DNA from: PUMD01 sp964599275
GTDB lineage: Bacteria; Bacillota; Sulfobacillia; SLMV01
DNA length: 33,580 bases
Assembly: GCA_964599275.1 (NCBI GenBank)
Contig: CAZRFK010000011.1
Location: 1-33,580, forward strand
Direction: 5' to 3'
Shown: positions 17,685-24,846 of the stretch, piece after piece
How the letters are laid out: every line of letters begins with the position of its first letter
Position numbering within the stretch: the first letter of the stretch is position 1
Program-made: the position numbers and the translations under genes
Notes under the pieces: generated by a model
Seen by the model: only the letters and a program-made list of their open reading frames with translations
What the model was told of the DNA's origin: nothing
Database searches by the model: none

Positions 17685-18521
17685 TCAATGTTCCAGCTGA
17701 TGAGACATCTGCTGTACCCTCACCGACGGATGTTTTTCCTTCAACTTACTGATTAACATTTCCGCACGGCCCGAGTAACCCATGACCACCACTCGCCCGC
17801 TAACCTCCGGTTGTATGTGGATGGTGTCATGCTCGGGATGGTCGAAGATATCCGTCTGCCGCAGCTGATAGTAGGTCTGCTCATAGCTGCTCGCCCATTC
17901 CTCGACGTTGTCTCGAACGTGCTGAACGTATGTTTCTATCTGGTCGCCCACAGGGCCAACGAGGTCGCGATTGTTCCCCATTTTTACTTCTATCACTTCC
18001 AACGAGTACGTAGAACCTTCCCGCTGACTCAGGCCCAGCAAATCCATCCGGTACCCCAAGCCGGGTTCTGTTATCTGGCGGTCTATAATCATATAGTCCT
18101 GGCGATTCATGTTGTCGGTGATTAAGGCGTGTTCAAAGGTGGTTTCTTCGCCCTGATTCACATTTTTAATTCTGGAGGCTAGTCGGTCCAGATGCGCTCG
18201 CTGCACAAATACGTGCAGAAGAGACGGAGGAACGTAGTAGTAAACGTATTCTCTTGGCTTATAGGAGTTTTCCACTATGGACTCGAGGCGGGGGTCAGCC
18301 CCCTCGAATACACCGGAGCAGAACTTTCTGTGAATGGATATCTTGTAGTCTGATTGTTGGAAGTCCACCTTCAGCATGCTGTTACCTCTGTAGTAAAGGT
18401 TGAAGTAGTTGTCGCGCAGGCGAAGGTCCAGATCCCCATAAGAGTTTCGAATCAGGCCGAAAAGGAACCGGAAGTCGGAAATGAACCTTTCGTAATTTGT
18501 CTCGTTCAAATAGCGACGCAT
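17685..18521 (-). CDS. PD-(D/E)XK nuclease-like protein
   Basis: A 278-residue protein that appears intact within a decayed island. The best clue to function is a late segment: YRMDLLGL (about 172-179), then 10-15 residues on, EVIEVKMGNN, then QIETYVQHV. This D...(E)xK plus downstream Q/Y-helix order fits the PD-(D/E)XK nuclease fold. The N-terminal part (NETNYERFISDFRFLF, YYVPPSLLHVFVQ) is unfamiliar and could give target specificity. ATG 18521 has AGGAGG 9 nt upstream; the frame extends further without a site. It runs opposite to the recombinase and is bracketed by the two recombinase-end repeats. Orphan nucleases in such places are often defence or restriction genes, but that is inference. 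I do not recognise a named family. Confidence 0.6.
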   Translation of the reverse strand: MRRYLNETNYERFISDFRFLFGLIRNSYGDLDLRLRDNYFNLYYRGNSMLKVDFQQSDYKISIHRKFCSGVFEGADPRLESIVENSYKPREYVYYYVPPSLLHVFVQRAHLDRLASRIKNVNQGEETTFEHALITDNMNRQDYMIIDRQITEPGLGYRMDLLGLSQREGSTYSLEVIEVKMGNNRDLVGPVGDQIETYVQHVRDNVEEWASSYEQTYYQLRQTDIFDHPEHDTIHIQPEVSGRVVVMGYSGRAEMLISKLKEKHPSVRVQQMSHQLEH

Positions 18522-18750
18522 CGAAAACCACCTCCTTGGGACTGTCCCACTGAATCTGCCCGAATTCTCGGAAATTGTCTGGTTGAATGATAGAGGCATC
18601 TTGTATGCCATCGCCGAGTGCAATCTTAATCGTCGCAAGTTATCACCCAGATATTGGCTGCTGTTGTACTTTACCGTTCGCCATCCCCCGTCTCCAATCC
18701 TCCTCTGAGCCTATTTCTCGAGAGTCGAAGTTGGTAAAGGATGGGAGGGT

Positions 18751-18877
18751 GACGATTGAAAAGGTGGTGCTGAAGTTGAGATTTGTGGAGGAAGAGGTTA
18801 TAGCGATGAAACATGGCCGGTGAGCATAGACCTGACAACGAAGCGTCCATCCTCAGAATGTGGTATTGGGACGGGCG
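18751..18877 (+). repeat. Direct repeat copy B (recombinase 3' end remnant)
   Basis: Diverged second copy of the recombinase tail: the translation reads EKVVLKLRFVEEEVIAMKHGR and stops at 18823, followed by GAAGCGTCCATCCTCAGAATG... GACGGGCG. It matches copy A at 17349-17467 over about 120 nt with many substitutions. It is either the end of a second lost recombinase gene or the other side of an insertion or duplication. Confidence 0.65.
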
Positions 18878-19041
18878 TTTCCGCTATTTATGCGGGGTCC
18901 GGATGGCGGGGAATCTACTGCAACACCCAGGGCATCACGCGCAGAATCAACAACCGTTGACGGATAGCCCTTTTGGGTTCTACACCAAAGTTAAAAGGAT
19001 CATAGAGGAGGCCAACATACAAGCGGATGCTGAAATGGATT

Positions 19042-19758
19042 TTATGCGGAGGTGTCATCTGAATCGTCGAACTTCTCGATGTATTCGGAAGTGGCAAATT
19101 TTTCATCAATCTGTTTTGTATCTGTAACTCCCCGGGCCTCCCTCTGCGGAGCCGCCAGCAGAAAATAAAGTGATGTCAGCACTACTGTCCCAACTATCAG
19201 AAAGAAAAACATCACTCCGAGTTGGTAACTGAGGGAACCAGAAATTCGGTCAAAAAATTCCCTCACCGTGTTCACCTGCTCAGGATGAAGGTAGATCTTG
19301 CCCGTCCAGGCAACCAGGAATGTTAGTATCACCCAGATGTAAACTCTCTTCAGACGCCTTCTTACCGCCTCCAGCCAGCTTATTTTGTATCTGGGATTTT
19401 GCAAATCGTGGGCCAGAACCTGTTTCCATTCATCTCCCGTATCCAGCCTGCGGTCGAAGAACACGGCCAAAAACATCTCCTCCAGCACCCTTACGCGACA
19501 GCGCCAGACGTCAAAATCCCGGTAGCGTCTGGCTTCCAAAAACAGCAGCACATAGATCAGAAACAATCCCAGGAGCACCGTCCAGTGTGGGGCATGGGGC
19601 GTGCTCAGGGCAAACGTTATAATTCCCACGGTGATGACCATGGTCCAGTTGCTGGTCCTGTCCATACGCTGACGCCAGGTGTTCAGCCTCTGAATCTCAC
19701 CACGATACATATGCATGATCACGTTGGTGTCCTGGGGATCGATCTCACTCCAGTCCAT
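19042..19758 (-). CDS. DUF2270 family integral membrane protein
   Basis: A 238-residue protein with four predicted membrane helices: about residues 39-55 (MVITVGIITFALS), 60-75 (TVLLGLFLIYVLLFLEARR), 140-160 (VYIWVILTFLVAWTGKIYL) and 180-205. The N-terminal signature RGEIQRLNTWRQRMDRTSNW and the segment FLEARRYRDFDVWRCRVRVLEEMF match what I know of the DUF2270 'predicted integral membrane protein' family, whose function is unknown. The C-terminus is acidic and cytoplasmic. GGGAGG lies 9 nt before ATG 19758. It is intact although surrounded by broken genes, so it is either selected for or a recent arrival. Family call is fairly sure; function is not. Confidence 0.78.
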   Translation of the reverse strand: MDWSEIDPQDTNVIMHMYRGEIQRLNTWRQRMDRTSNWTMVITVGIITFALSTPHAPHWTVLLGLFLIYVLLFLEARRYRDFDVWRCRVRVLEEMFLAVFFDRRLDTGDEWKQVLAHDLQNPRYKISWLEAVRRRLKRVYIWVILTFLVAWTGKIYLHPEQVNTVREFFDRISGSLSYQLGVMFFFLIVGTVVLTSLYFLLAAPQREARGVTDTKQIDEKFATSEYIEKFDDSDDTSA

Positions 19759-19864
19759 GACCGAATACCTCCCTTTTCAGATAAACTTCATGACGGTTCC
19801 CCCGCTGCCACTGTAGGCGGCGAGGGAACTACGCGGCTAGTTGTGATGAGCAAGCATATCGAAA

Positions 19865-20149
19865 AATTCAGTATACAGTTACTATAATAACATTAACAAT
19901 CCCGGGCGACAATGAACAGTCTGAAGTGGAGTCCCAGATTAGTGACCTTAACCAGAAACGCAAAACTGCCATCAAAAAAGCCGTCAGCGCGGCTCGAAAA
20001 TTGGGCATCGAAATTCCGGGGGATGAGTTCAAAAATCTGCGGTTTGTCAGCAGCTCAGCGTAAGCCAGGAAGATATCGAAGTAGGCGAACAATACAATGT
20101 GACGCTGCCGAACAACAGGGACATAACCTTCAGGAAATTAAAAAGCTGA
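19865..20149 (+). pseudogene. Broken unrecognised gene
   Basis: Two adjoining frames read like one damaged coding sequence. The first contains SQISDLNQKRKTAIKKAVSA and GIEIPGDEFKNLRFVSS, then stops at a TAA. The second, one frame over, continues VSQEDIEVGEQYNVTLPNN and ends LKS with TGA at 20147. The compositions are protein-like (Lys/Glu-rich helix, then strand-like). A frameshift near 20045-20060 would join them. No start codon or ribosome binding site is clear. I do not recognise the family. Confidence 0.35.
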
Positions 20150-20225
20150 CGCAATATAGCCCAATAAGTCGATTCAGCAGCCCTCTGCTAATAGATGCCA
20201 GGGGCTGCGTATGTTCTGTTGGGCT

Positions 20226-20577
20226 ATACTGAGGGAGTGATAACCCATGAGGCCAAATCTGCGAGCTGGCTTATTGTTGTCGAATCACCAACCACAAGTA
20301 AAGGACGAGGTGGCTTTGACCACCATTATCTATCGAGGCTATGGAAAGCACCACTGATGAGCTACCGGGCGAGGTCGGAATCGGTATATATACACCTGCC
20401 AAGGATGTCTGGTTGTGCACCTTACACAGAGGGGTGTGAAATCTGCAGCAGAAGTCTGACGGCCGCTGGTCGGACGTTAGGATAGAGCCATGAGGAAACT
20501 GCTGCTTCTGCTCATGCGTTTGCTGCTCGCAGGTGAAGATAACGTCCAGGTCGGTTTGGGAAGGGAGATGATGGAGA
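20226..20577 (+). other. Degraded coding sequence upstream of the DUF2958 remnant
   Basis: Protein-like fragments appear in successive frames. One includes QVKDEVALTTIIYRGYGKHH. Another begins ELPGEVGIGIYTPAKDVW, continues LCTLHRGV, hits a stop, then reads DGRWSDVRIEP. None has an intact frame with a ribosome binding site. It looks like the ruins of one or two small genes of a plasmid- or phage-type element. Confidence 0.35.
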
Positions 20578-20872
20578 ATGAACCTGATGACAAAAGAGCT
20601 GAAGGATAGGCTGCCGGCGCTGTATTCCACTGACGAGGACGACGACCCAACCGTACAGGGTAAATACTTCACTCCCGATAGCAGCTGGACATGGTATCTG
20701 GGAGAGTACGATGGATAAGAGGTCCTATTCGGCTGTGTAATTGGGCATACTGAGGAGCTTGGCTATTGAACTTAAGAAGGTGAGAGAACACTTGGGCCCC
20801 CCGGTCGAAAGAGATATTACCTTTGATCCTAAGCCCCTGTCGGCCTTAAAGGAGCAGCAGCGTATGAGGTAG
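20578..20872 (+). pseudogene. DUF2958 family pseudogene
   Basis: The translation from ATG 20578 begins MNLMTKELKDRLPALYST, then reads GKYFTPDSSWTWYLGEYDG, the hallmark opening of DUF2958 proteins, which occur on plasmids, phages and integrative elements. An in-frame TAA follows directly after EYDG. The reading continues in the same frame as VLFGCVIGHTEELGY. A frameshift near 20767 then moves the rest (FELKKVREHLGPPVERDITF... PKPLSAL) to another frame, ending TAG at 20870. One nonsense change and one small indel inactivate it. The function of the family is unknown. It supports a mobile-element origin for the 15956-20872 region. Confidence 0.85.
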
Positions 20873-21099
20873 AAATTTGACTGTAGCTAGCCATATTCAT
20901 TCGATTTGTCCGTTATTATCATAATTAATCGAGGGTATTAGCAGCACTCCACCATGGAAAAAATTCAATCGTACTCCTGCAGGCAACTGACCCTGCTCAA
21001 AGTTAGCCGCAGAAATCCGGGCAGGATTTTAAACTGCAGTCAAGAATTTTGTTTTAAGAGCAGAGAACCCGTTGCTCTAACTTTGACAATCCAACATTC
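20873..21099. other. Non-coding gap before the structured leader
   Basis: AT-rich sequence after the DUF2958 remnant. No frame with a ribosome binding site. A promoter for the operon that starts at 21312 probably lies around 21030-21100 (e.g. TTGACA at 21083-21088), but I cannot identify a convincing -10. Confidence 0.35.
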
Positions 21100-21266
21100 T
21101 CCGAGTCATGTTCTCTAAAGTCACTGTCAGAGGCTATGGGACAAGGACCGGTAGGGCTTCTGAGGGAAACCTGGAAGCCTCCCGCGCTTGGAAAGGAGAA
21201 TCCAGAAGTTTGTGTGCGTGAATCTTACACAACGCCATCTCCTTTTCGGGGTGGCGTTTTCTTATT
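21100..21266 (+). ncRNA. Candidate structured leader RNA / riboswitch
   Basis: Ordered pairing elements precede the lipoprotein gene. An AGG-CTTC/GAAG-CCT stem (21153-21180, one bulged G) is capped by AGG-GAAA-CCT, a GNRA tetraloop hairpin. TGGA/TCCA pairs at 21189-21204. TGTGT/ACACA pairs at 21211-21231. An intrinsic terminator (21231-21266) follows directly. The next ribosome binding site is only about 35 nt further on. This is the geometry of a transcription-attenuating riboswitch. I cannot assign a class. A molybdenum-cofactor-type RNA is worth testing because the downstream proteins resemble a molybdopterin-binding fold, but I do not recognise its conserved core here. A small RNA gene with its own terminator is the alternative. 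Confidence 0.5.
21231..21266 (+). terminator. Intrinsic terminator in the leader
   Basis: AACGCCA (21231-21237) pairs with TGGCGTT (21252-21258), with further pairing of TCTCC and GGGG inside. TTTTCTTATT follows. It precedes the next ribosome binding site by about 35 nt, so it acts either on the leader (attenuator) or on a short upstream RNA. Confidence 0.8.
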
Positions 21267-21311
21267 GTGCCTGACTGGAATTTAACACCTCAAGAGAAAG
21301 GAGATACTCAG

Positions 21312-22406
21312 GTGAAACAACTGTTTTTAGTAATCAGCCTGGTACTTTTGATCATGCTGTCGTTTGCCGCCTGTGCAGCCGAAACAGAAACGACTGATGA
21401 ATACACCGGTGAAAATGATTTCTTTACCATAACCGGTGAGATCATCGGAGAAACGGAATTTTCTGTGGCCGAACTCATGGAAAAACACTCCTCTGAAATC
21501 CGGGAAATCACCCGTGATACCGATGAAGGGGAAGAAAAGTATCCCATTGAGGGTGTTCTGCTGGATGAGATCCTGAATGAGCTCGATATCGCTGTGGACG
21601 ATCTTGATGGTATCAGATTTGAAGCCGGCGATGGCTACGCAGTCGATGTGCCTGAGGAAGTTCTGAAAGAAAACGACATAATCCTGGCATACGAAATAGA
21701 CGGCGAACCTCTCTATGAGGACAGCAGACCGCTGAGGGCATTCATCCCTGAGGAAGAAAGCTTGTACTGGGTGAAAAACCTCGTCAATATTGAGCTTTCC
21801 CAGGAAGAAGAAACTGCATCTGAAGTCGAAAAGATCGTATTTATCGAAACCGCTGTTGCGATGATGGACACAGTTGGTTATGAGGACGGCTATGACGATG
21901 AAAGGCAAGCAGTCAGGACCGAAAAGCTCCTGACTGATGTGAGAGGTTCACAAGATTCGGTCCTTATGGTAGCAGCAGATGGATTCGAAAAAACTGAAGA
22001 CTATGACGTTTTCGCTGACGCCTTTCTGGTGGTAACCGGTGATGACGCCCCTGCATTCAGAGATCCTGAACTGCCACGGGGCATGCATGTCCGCGATCTA
22101 GCCTGGTTCGTTTATGGCAACACCGCATTCGTATCAGTCAATCAGAGCCCGAACTTGCTGGGTACTTCTTCTGTACAAGACGACAGTGGAGTGTCACTGG
22201 ACGAACTGATCGCCCAGCTGGGACTTGCGCAGGCAGACACCTATGAACTGCAGGCTTCTGATGGTTATTCAGTAGAGATAGCGGGCGATAATCTGGAACT
22301 GGGAATAGTCTTTTTCCGCGACAGCGGGGAAGTTGCATCGGTTTTTGATGGCCTGCCCCGAGATACTGCAGTCAAAGATCTGCTGGTGGTGAGGGTGGTA
22401 GATTAG
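21312..22406 (+). CDS. Lipoprotein with repeated molybdopterin-fold-like domains
   Basis: Probable extracytoplasmic lipoprotein of 364 residues. The start is GTG 21312 with AAAGGAG 8 nt upstream. A lipoprotein signal peptide (KQLFLVISLVLLIMLSFAAC) puts the acylated Cys near residue 20; I see no other Cys in the protein. The mature part is acidic. Its first domain (about 35-160) runs ITGEIIGETEFSVAELM, GVLLDEILNELDI, AGDGYAVDVP, AYEIDGEPLYEDSRPLRAFI, VKNLVNIEL. That strand and loop order is like the oxidoreductase molybdopterin-binding (SUOX) fold. Two shorter repeats follow, with AADGFEK near 225 and ASDGYSVEI near 318. Without a Cys ligand it is unlikely to hold Moco in the sulfite-oxidase manner. 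It is first of three genes sharing this domain. Function unknown. Confidence 0.72.
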   Translation: MKQLFLVISLVLLIMLSFAACAAETETTDEYTGENDFFTITGEIIGETEFSVAELMEKHSSEIREITRDTDEGEEKYPIEGVLLDEILNELDIAVDDLDGIRFEAGDGYAVDVPEEVLKENDIILAYEIDGEPLYEDSRPLRAFIPEEESLYWVKNLVNIELSQEEETASEVEKIVFIETAVAMMDTVGYEDGYDDERQAVRTEKLLTDVRGSQDSVLMVAADGFEKTEDYDVFADAFLVVTGDDAPAFRDPELPRGMHVRDLAWFVYGNTAFVSVNQSPNLLGTSSVQDDSGVSLDELIAQLGLAQADTYELQASDGYSVEIAGDNLELGIVFFRDSGEVASVFDGLPRDTAVKDLLVVRVVD

Positions 22407-22585
22407 TACTGGCCTTGAGCATTCTGCGCTGCTTTGATCTTGATGAGGGATGTAGGCGTTGACAGGGAAAAAACCCGGGGGGTCTGCAGCGTGCTCCCTG
22501 CCCATCTCAATGTAGGCACATTTTCTATGGTGTTACGGAAAACCACAACATGAGAAAATATTACACAGGACTGGGAGGGCAACTG

Positions 22586-24091
22586 ATGAGTGACGGAAAA
22601 TCCAAACTGCTGGCAGGAGCAATACTGGTCATTGTTATTTTGGTGGCCGGGGGATTGTTTGTCTGGCTTCAGGGGGAAAGGACCGTGTTGGCACTTCCCC
22701 CGCTGCAGGTGGTAGGCGATGTACAGAACCCCCTTAATTTAGAAAACGTTGACCAAACAGGCATTGAAACAGAGACCCTTCAGGTAGATGACCGCTCAGT
22801 GCAGGCGGTGCCTTTTGAGGATCTCCTCGACGAAGCAGTCCCTTCCAGCACCAGCCAGACGCTGCTGCTGGTCGGACACGATGGAAGGAGCGCTTCAATG
22901 TGTAACAGAAATCTTTCTGAAAGTTTTATCGGTATCAGTGAATCCCACGGCTGGGAAGCCATAAATTTCAACCACCCGCGTTCTGCCAACATAAAACAGC
23001 TGGCCGAAGTAGTAGTTATTGCTGAAGGCAAGCAGCATGGCTCGAGTTTCAACATTATAGATTCCACAGCAAACCTCCTGAACACCTCAGTGGGGCAGCT
23101 GCACAGGCAGGATTACACCAAATCTTCTGACCATGTGGGAACTTCAACGCAGCAGTACGGGGGCAATGAACTTGAGGTCAGATCCTTCAACAGGTATAAG
23201 GTGCCCAAAATCAATGATGTGCTGGATGACATGGATTTTGATGAATACCTCCTGGTGGGACGACAGGGAGAAATGGAATCTGGGAAGCAGGCGGGTCAAT
23301 TCATTCTGAATCCCAGCAGCATATCCTACCGGGCAGACGGCAACCCGGTCATCGATGACGTCAGGGGGTTGATTATGGATCCACCGGAAAAGAAAATCAC
23401 TGATGTATATCATGATTCCATCAGACTGCTGGAACAAGGAAAACAGATTATGGCTGTTCTGGTTGACGGTCTGGGTTATCACCAGTACCTGCATGTAACC
23501 GAAAACGGATACGCTCCATTTTTGAGCAGTCTTCCCCGCGCCGAAAAAGCGCTGGCAGTATATCCACCGGTCACACCGGTCAATTTCGCAGCCTCGGTAA
23601 CCGGAAAGACACCGGAGGAAACCGGGATCCACAGCAGGAGGCAGCGTTCCCCGCAGGTCCCCACTATTTTTGAACATACGCTGCAGAACGATCTCAAGGC
23701 TGCCGCCATTATGGGACCAATTCAGGTGATAGATCTGGAAATCAACCCGGTGCTGTGTGTGGATGAAAATGACGATGGAAGCACTGACGACGAAATACTG
23801 CAAACTGCCCTGGATTACACCGGTGAAGACTATGATTTTCTCATGGTCCACTTCAAAGATGTCGACAGGGCAGGTCATAATTACGGCGATCTGGCCGATG
23901 AAACTCTGCAGCAGATCACAAAGATCGATGAATATCTTCAGCAGTTAACAGATGCATGGGACGGTCATATTATCGTATTTTCGGATCACGGCATGCACGA
24001 GACCGAAGAAGGTGGAAGTCACGGTCTATTTAAGAATGAAGACATGCTCATACCATACTGGGTGTTTGATGGAGGCGATTACGGGGAATAA
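22586..24091 (+). CDS. Membrane-anchored alkaline-phosphatase-superfamily phosphodiesterase
   Basis: A 501-residue protein with an N-terminal anchor (about residues 8-27) and a large extracytoplasmic part. Residues from about 285 form a type I phosphodiesterase/nucleotide pyrophosphatase domain. The first metal Asp is in VLVDGLG (near 294). The likely nucleophile is Thr330 in YPPVTPVNFAASVTG. HFKDVDRAGHNYG (near 420-432), FSDHGMHE (near 466) and GGSHGLF (near 476) supply the remaining metal ligands. Residues about 50-280 contain two copies of the domain found in the neighbouring genes (VPFEDLLDEA... LLLVGHDGRSA and VPKINDVLDDM... YLLVGRQGEM), so it may bind its substrate with them. The substrate could be a nucleotide, phosphonate or phospholipid headgroup. 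ATG 22586 has GGAGG 7 nt upstream. About 180 nt separates it from the lipoprotein gene. Confidence 0.85.
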   Translation: MSDGKSKLLAGAILVIVILVAGGLFVWLQGERTVLALPPLQVVGDVQNPLNLENVDQTGIETETLQVDDRSVQAVPFEDLLDEAVPSSTSQTLLLVGHDGRSASMCNRNLSESFIGISESHGWEAINFNHPRSANIKQLAEVVVIAEGKQHGSSFNIIDSTANLLNTSVGQLHRQDYTKSSDHVGTSTQQYGGNELEVRSFNRYKVPKINDVLDDMDFDEYLLVGRQGEMESGKQAGQFILNPSSISYRADGNPVIDDVRGLIMDPPEKKITDVYHDSIRLLEQGKQIMAVLVDGLGYHQYLHVTENGYAPFLSSLPRAEKALAVYPPVTPVNFAASVTGKTPEETGIHSRRQRSPQVPTIFEHTLQNDLKAAAIMGPIQVIDLEINPVLCVDENDDGSTDDEILQTALDYTGEDYDFLMVHFKDVDRAGHNYGDLADETLQQITKIDEYLQQLTDAWDGHIIVFSDHGMHETEEGGSHGLFKNEDMLIPYWVFDGGDYGE

Positions 24092-24112
24092 GGGTCTGCA
24101 GCTGCTGTAGGA

Positions 24113-24577
24113 ATGATAATAACTGCGGCCCCTCCCCCTCTCAATATATCTGATAATATAAATAACATCAGCTGCGAGGGGGAATTACAGCTCAATATCT
24201 ATTCTGAAAATGGACAGATTCATACAGTTGAGTCTGCCTCAATCAAGAATTTACGGCAGCACCAATTCACAGTTGATCGCAGTGACGAAAAAGACCGGGC
24301 TTACACCGGAGTACTTCTCAAAGAACTGTTATACAGCCTTGGTGTGGAGTTAGAAGGAATCAGGCAGATAATCGCCCGGGCCAGCGACGGCTACGCCGCA
24401 GCCCTACCAATTGAGAAAGTAATTGAAGTTGATGAGGTGTTTGTGGTCTACAGGATCAACGCCCAGCCCCTGTCTACCCGGGAAAATACAGAGTCGGGCG
24501 CTTACAGAATGATAATAACAAATGACGAATACAGTCAGAGGTGGATCGAGTTCCTGACCGAAATTGAACTACGGTGA
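24113..24577 (+). CDS. Single molybdopterin-fold-like domain, possibly split from the phosphodiesterase
   Basis: A 154-residue frame closely related to domain 1 of the lipoprotein: GVLLKELLYSLGVELEGI, ARASDGYAAALP, VVYRINAQPLS, RWIEFLTEIEL line up with their counterparts in order. It has no recognisable signal peptide and no good ribosome binding site (GTAGGA directly abuts the ATG). It is in the same reading frame as the upstream phosphodiesterase, separated only by that gene's TAA and seven codons. It could be a C-terminal domain cut off by a recent nonsense change, a product of stop-codon readthrough, or a separately reinitiated gene. It has a Cys near residue 20 but no obvious lipobox. 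Function unknown. Confidence 0.6.
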   Translation: MIITAAPPPLNISDNINNISCEGELQLNIYSENGQIHTVESASIKNLRQHQFTVDRSDEKDRAYTGVLLKELLYSLGVELEGIRQIIARASDGYAAALPIEKVIEVDEVFVVYRINAQPLSTRENTESGAYRMIITNDEYSQRWIEFLTEIELR

Positions 24578-24846
24578 CAGCCTGCAGCACAACCACGGTA
24601 GAATCTGAAATCCGTAATGACCTGGTTCTACCGTTTCACCTCAATTCTTGTCTGCAGGAAAACAGCTGCATAAACACATCTGATGGGTTGGACATAATCA
24701 CTGGTAGTGGGGTGGACGTCAAGGGTCCTCTGGGCACAATTATCACTACTTCGGTAAATCCACAGTTATCAAAAGAGACCGAACTGAAATAACTGTCTCG
24801 TTACCATTGAAACCCTGATACTATATTTTCATCACCATATATATTG
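24578..24846. other. Region after the phosphodiesterase cluster with an inverted repeat
   Basis: A perfect 9-bp inverted repeat, ACGGTAGAA (24595-24603) and TTCTACCGT (24626-24634), follows the last stop of the cluster. The loop is 22 nt and only three T follow, so it would be a poor intrinsic terminator. A 72-residue frame begins with an overlapping GTGA at 24574 but has no ribosome binding site and is probably not a gene. Confidence 0.45.

Noticed and set aside
21120..21230. Cobalamin or c-di-GMP-I riboswitch upstream of the lipoprotein
   Set aside because: GGGAA and CCCGC pieces and a GAAA loop are present, but the conserved cores and their order do not fit either class.
24574..24792. 72-codon frame starting with a GTGA overlap after the third domain gene
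   Set aside because: No ribosome binding site, no recognisable protein pattern, and the inverted repeat lies within it. The overlap is likely chance.
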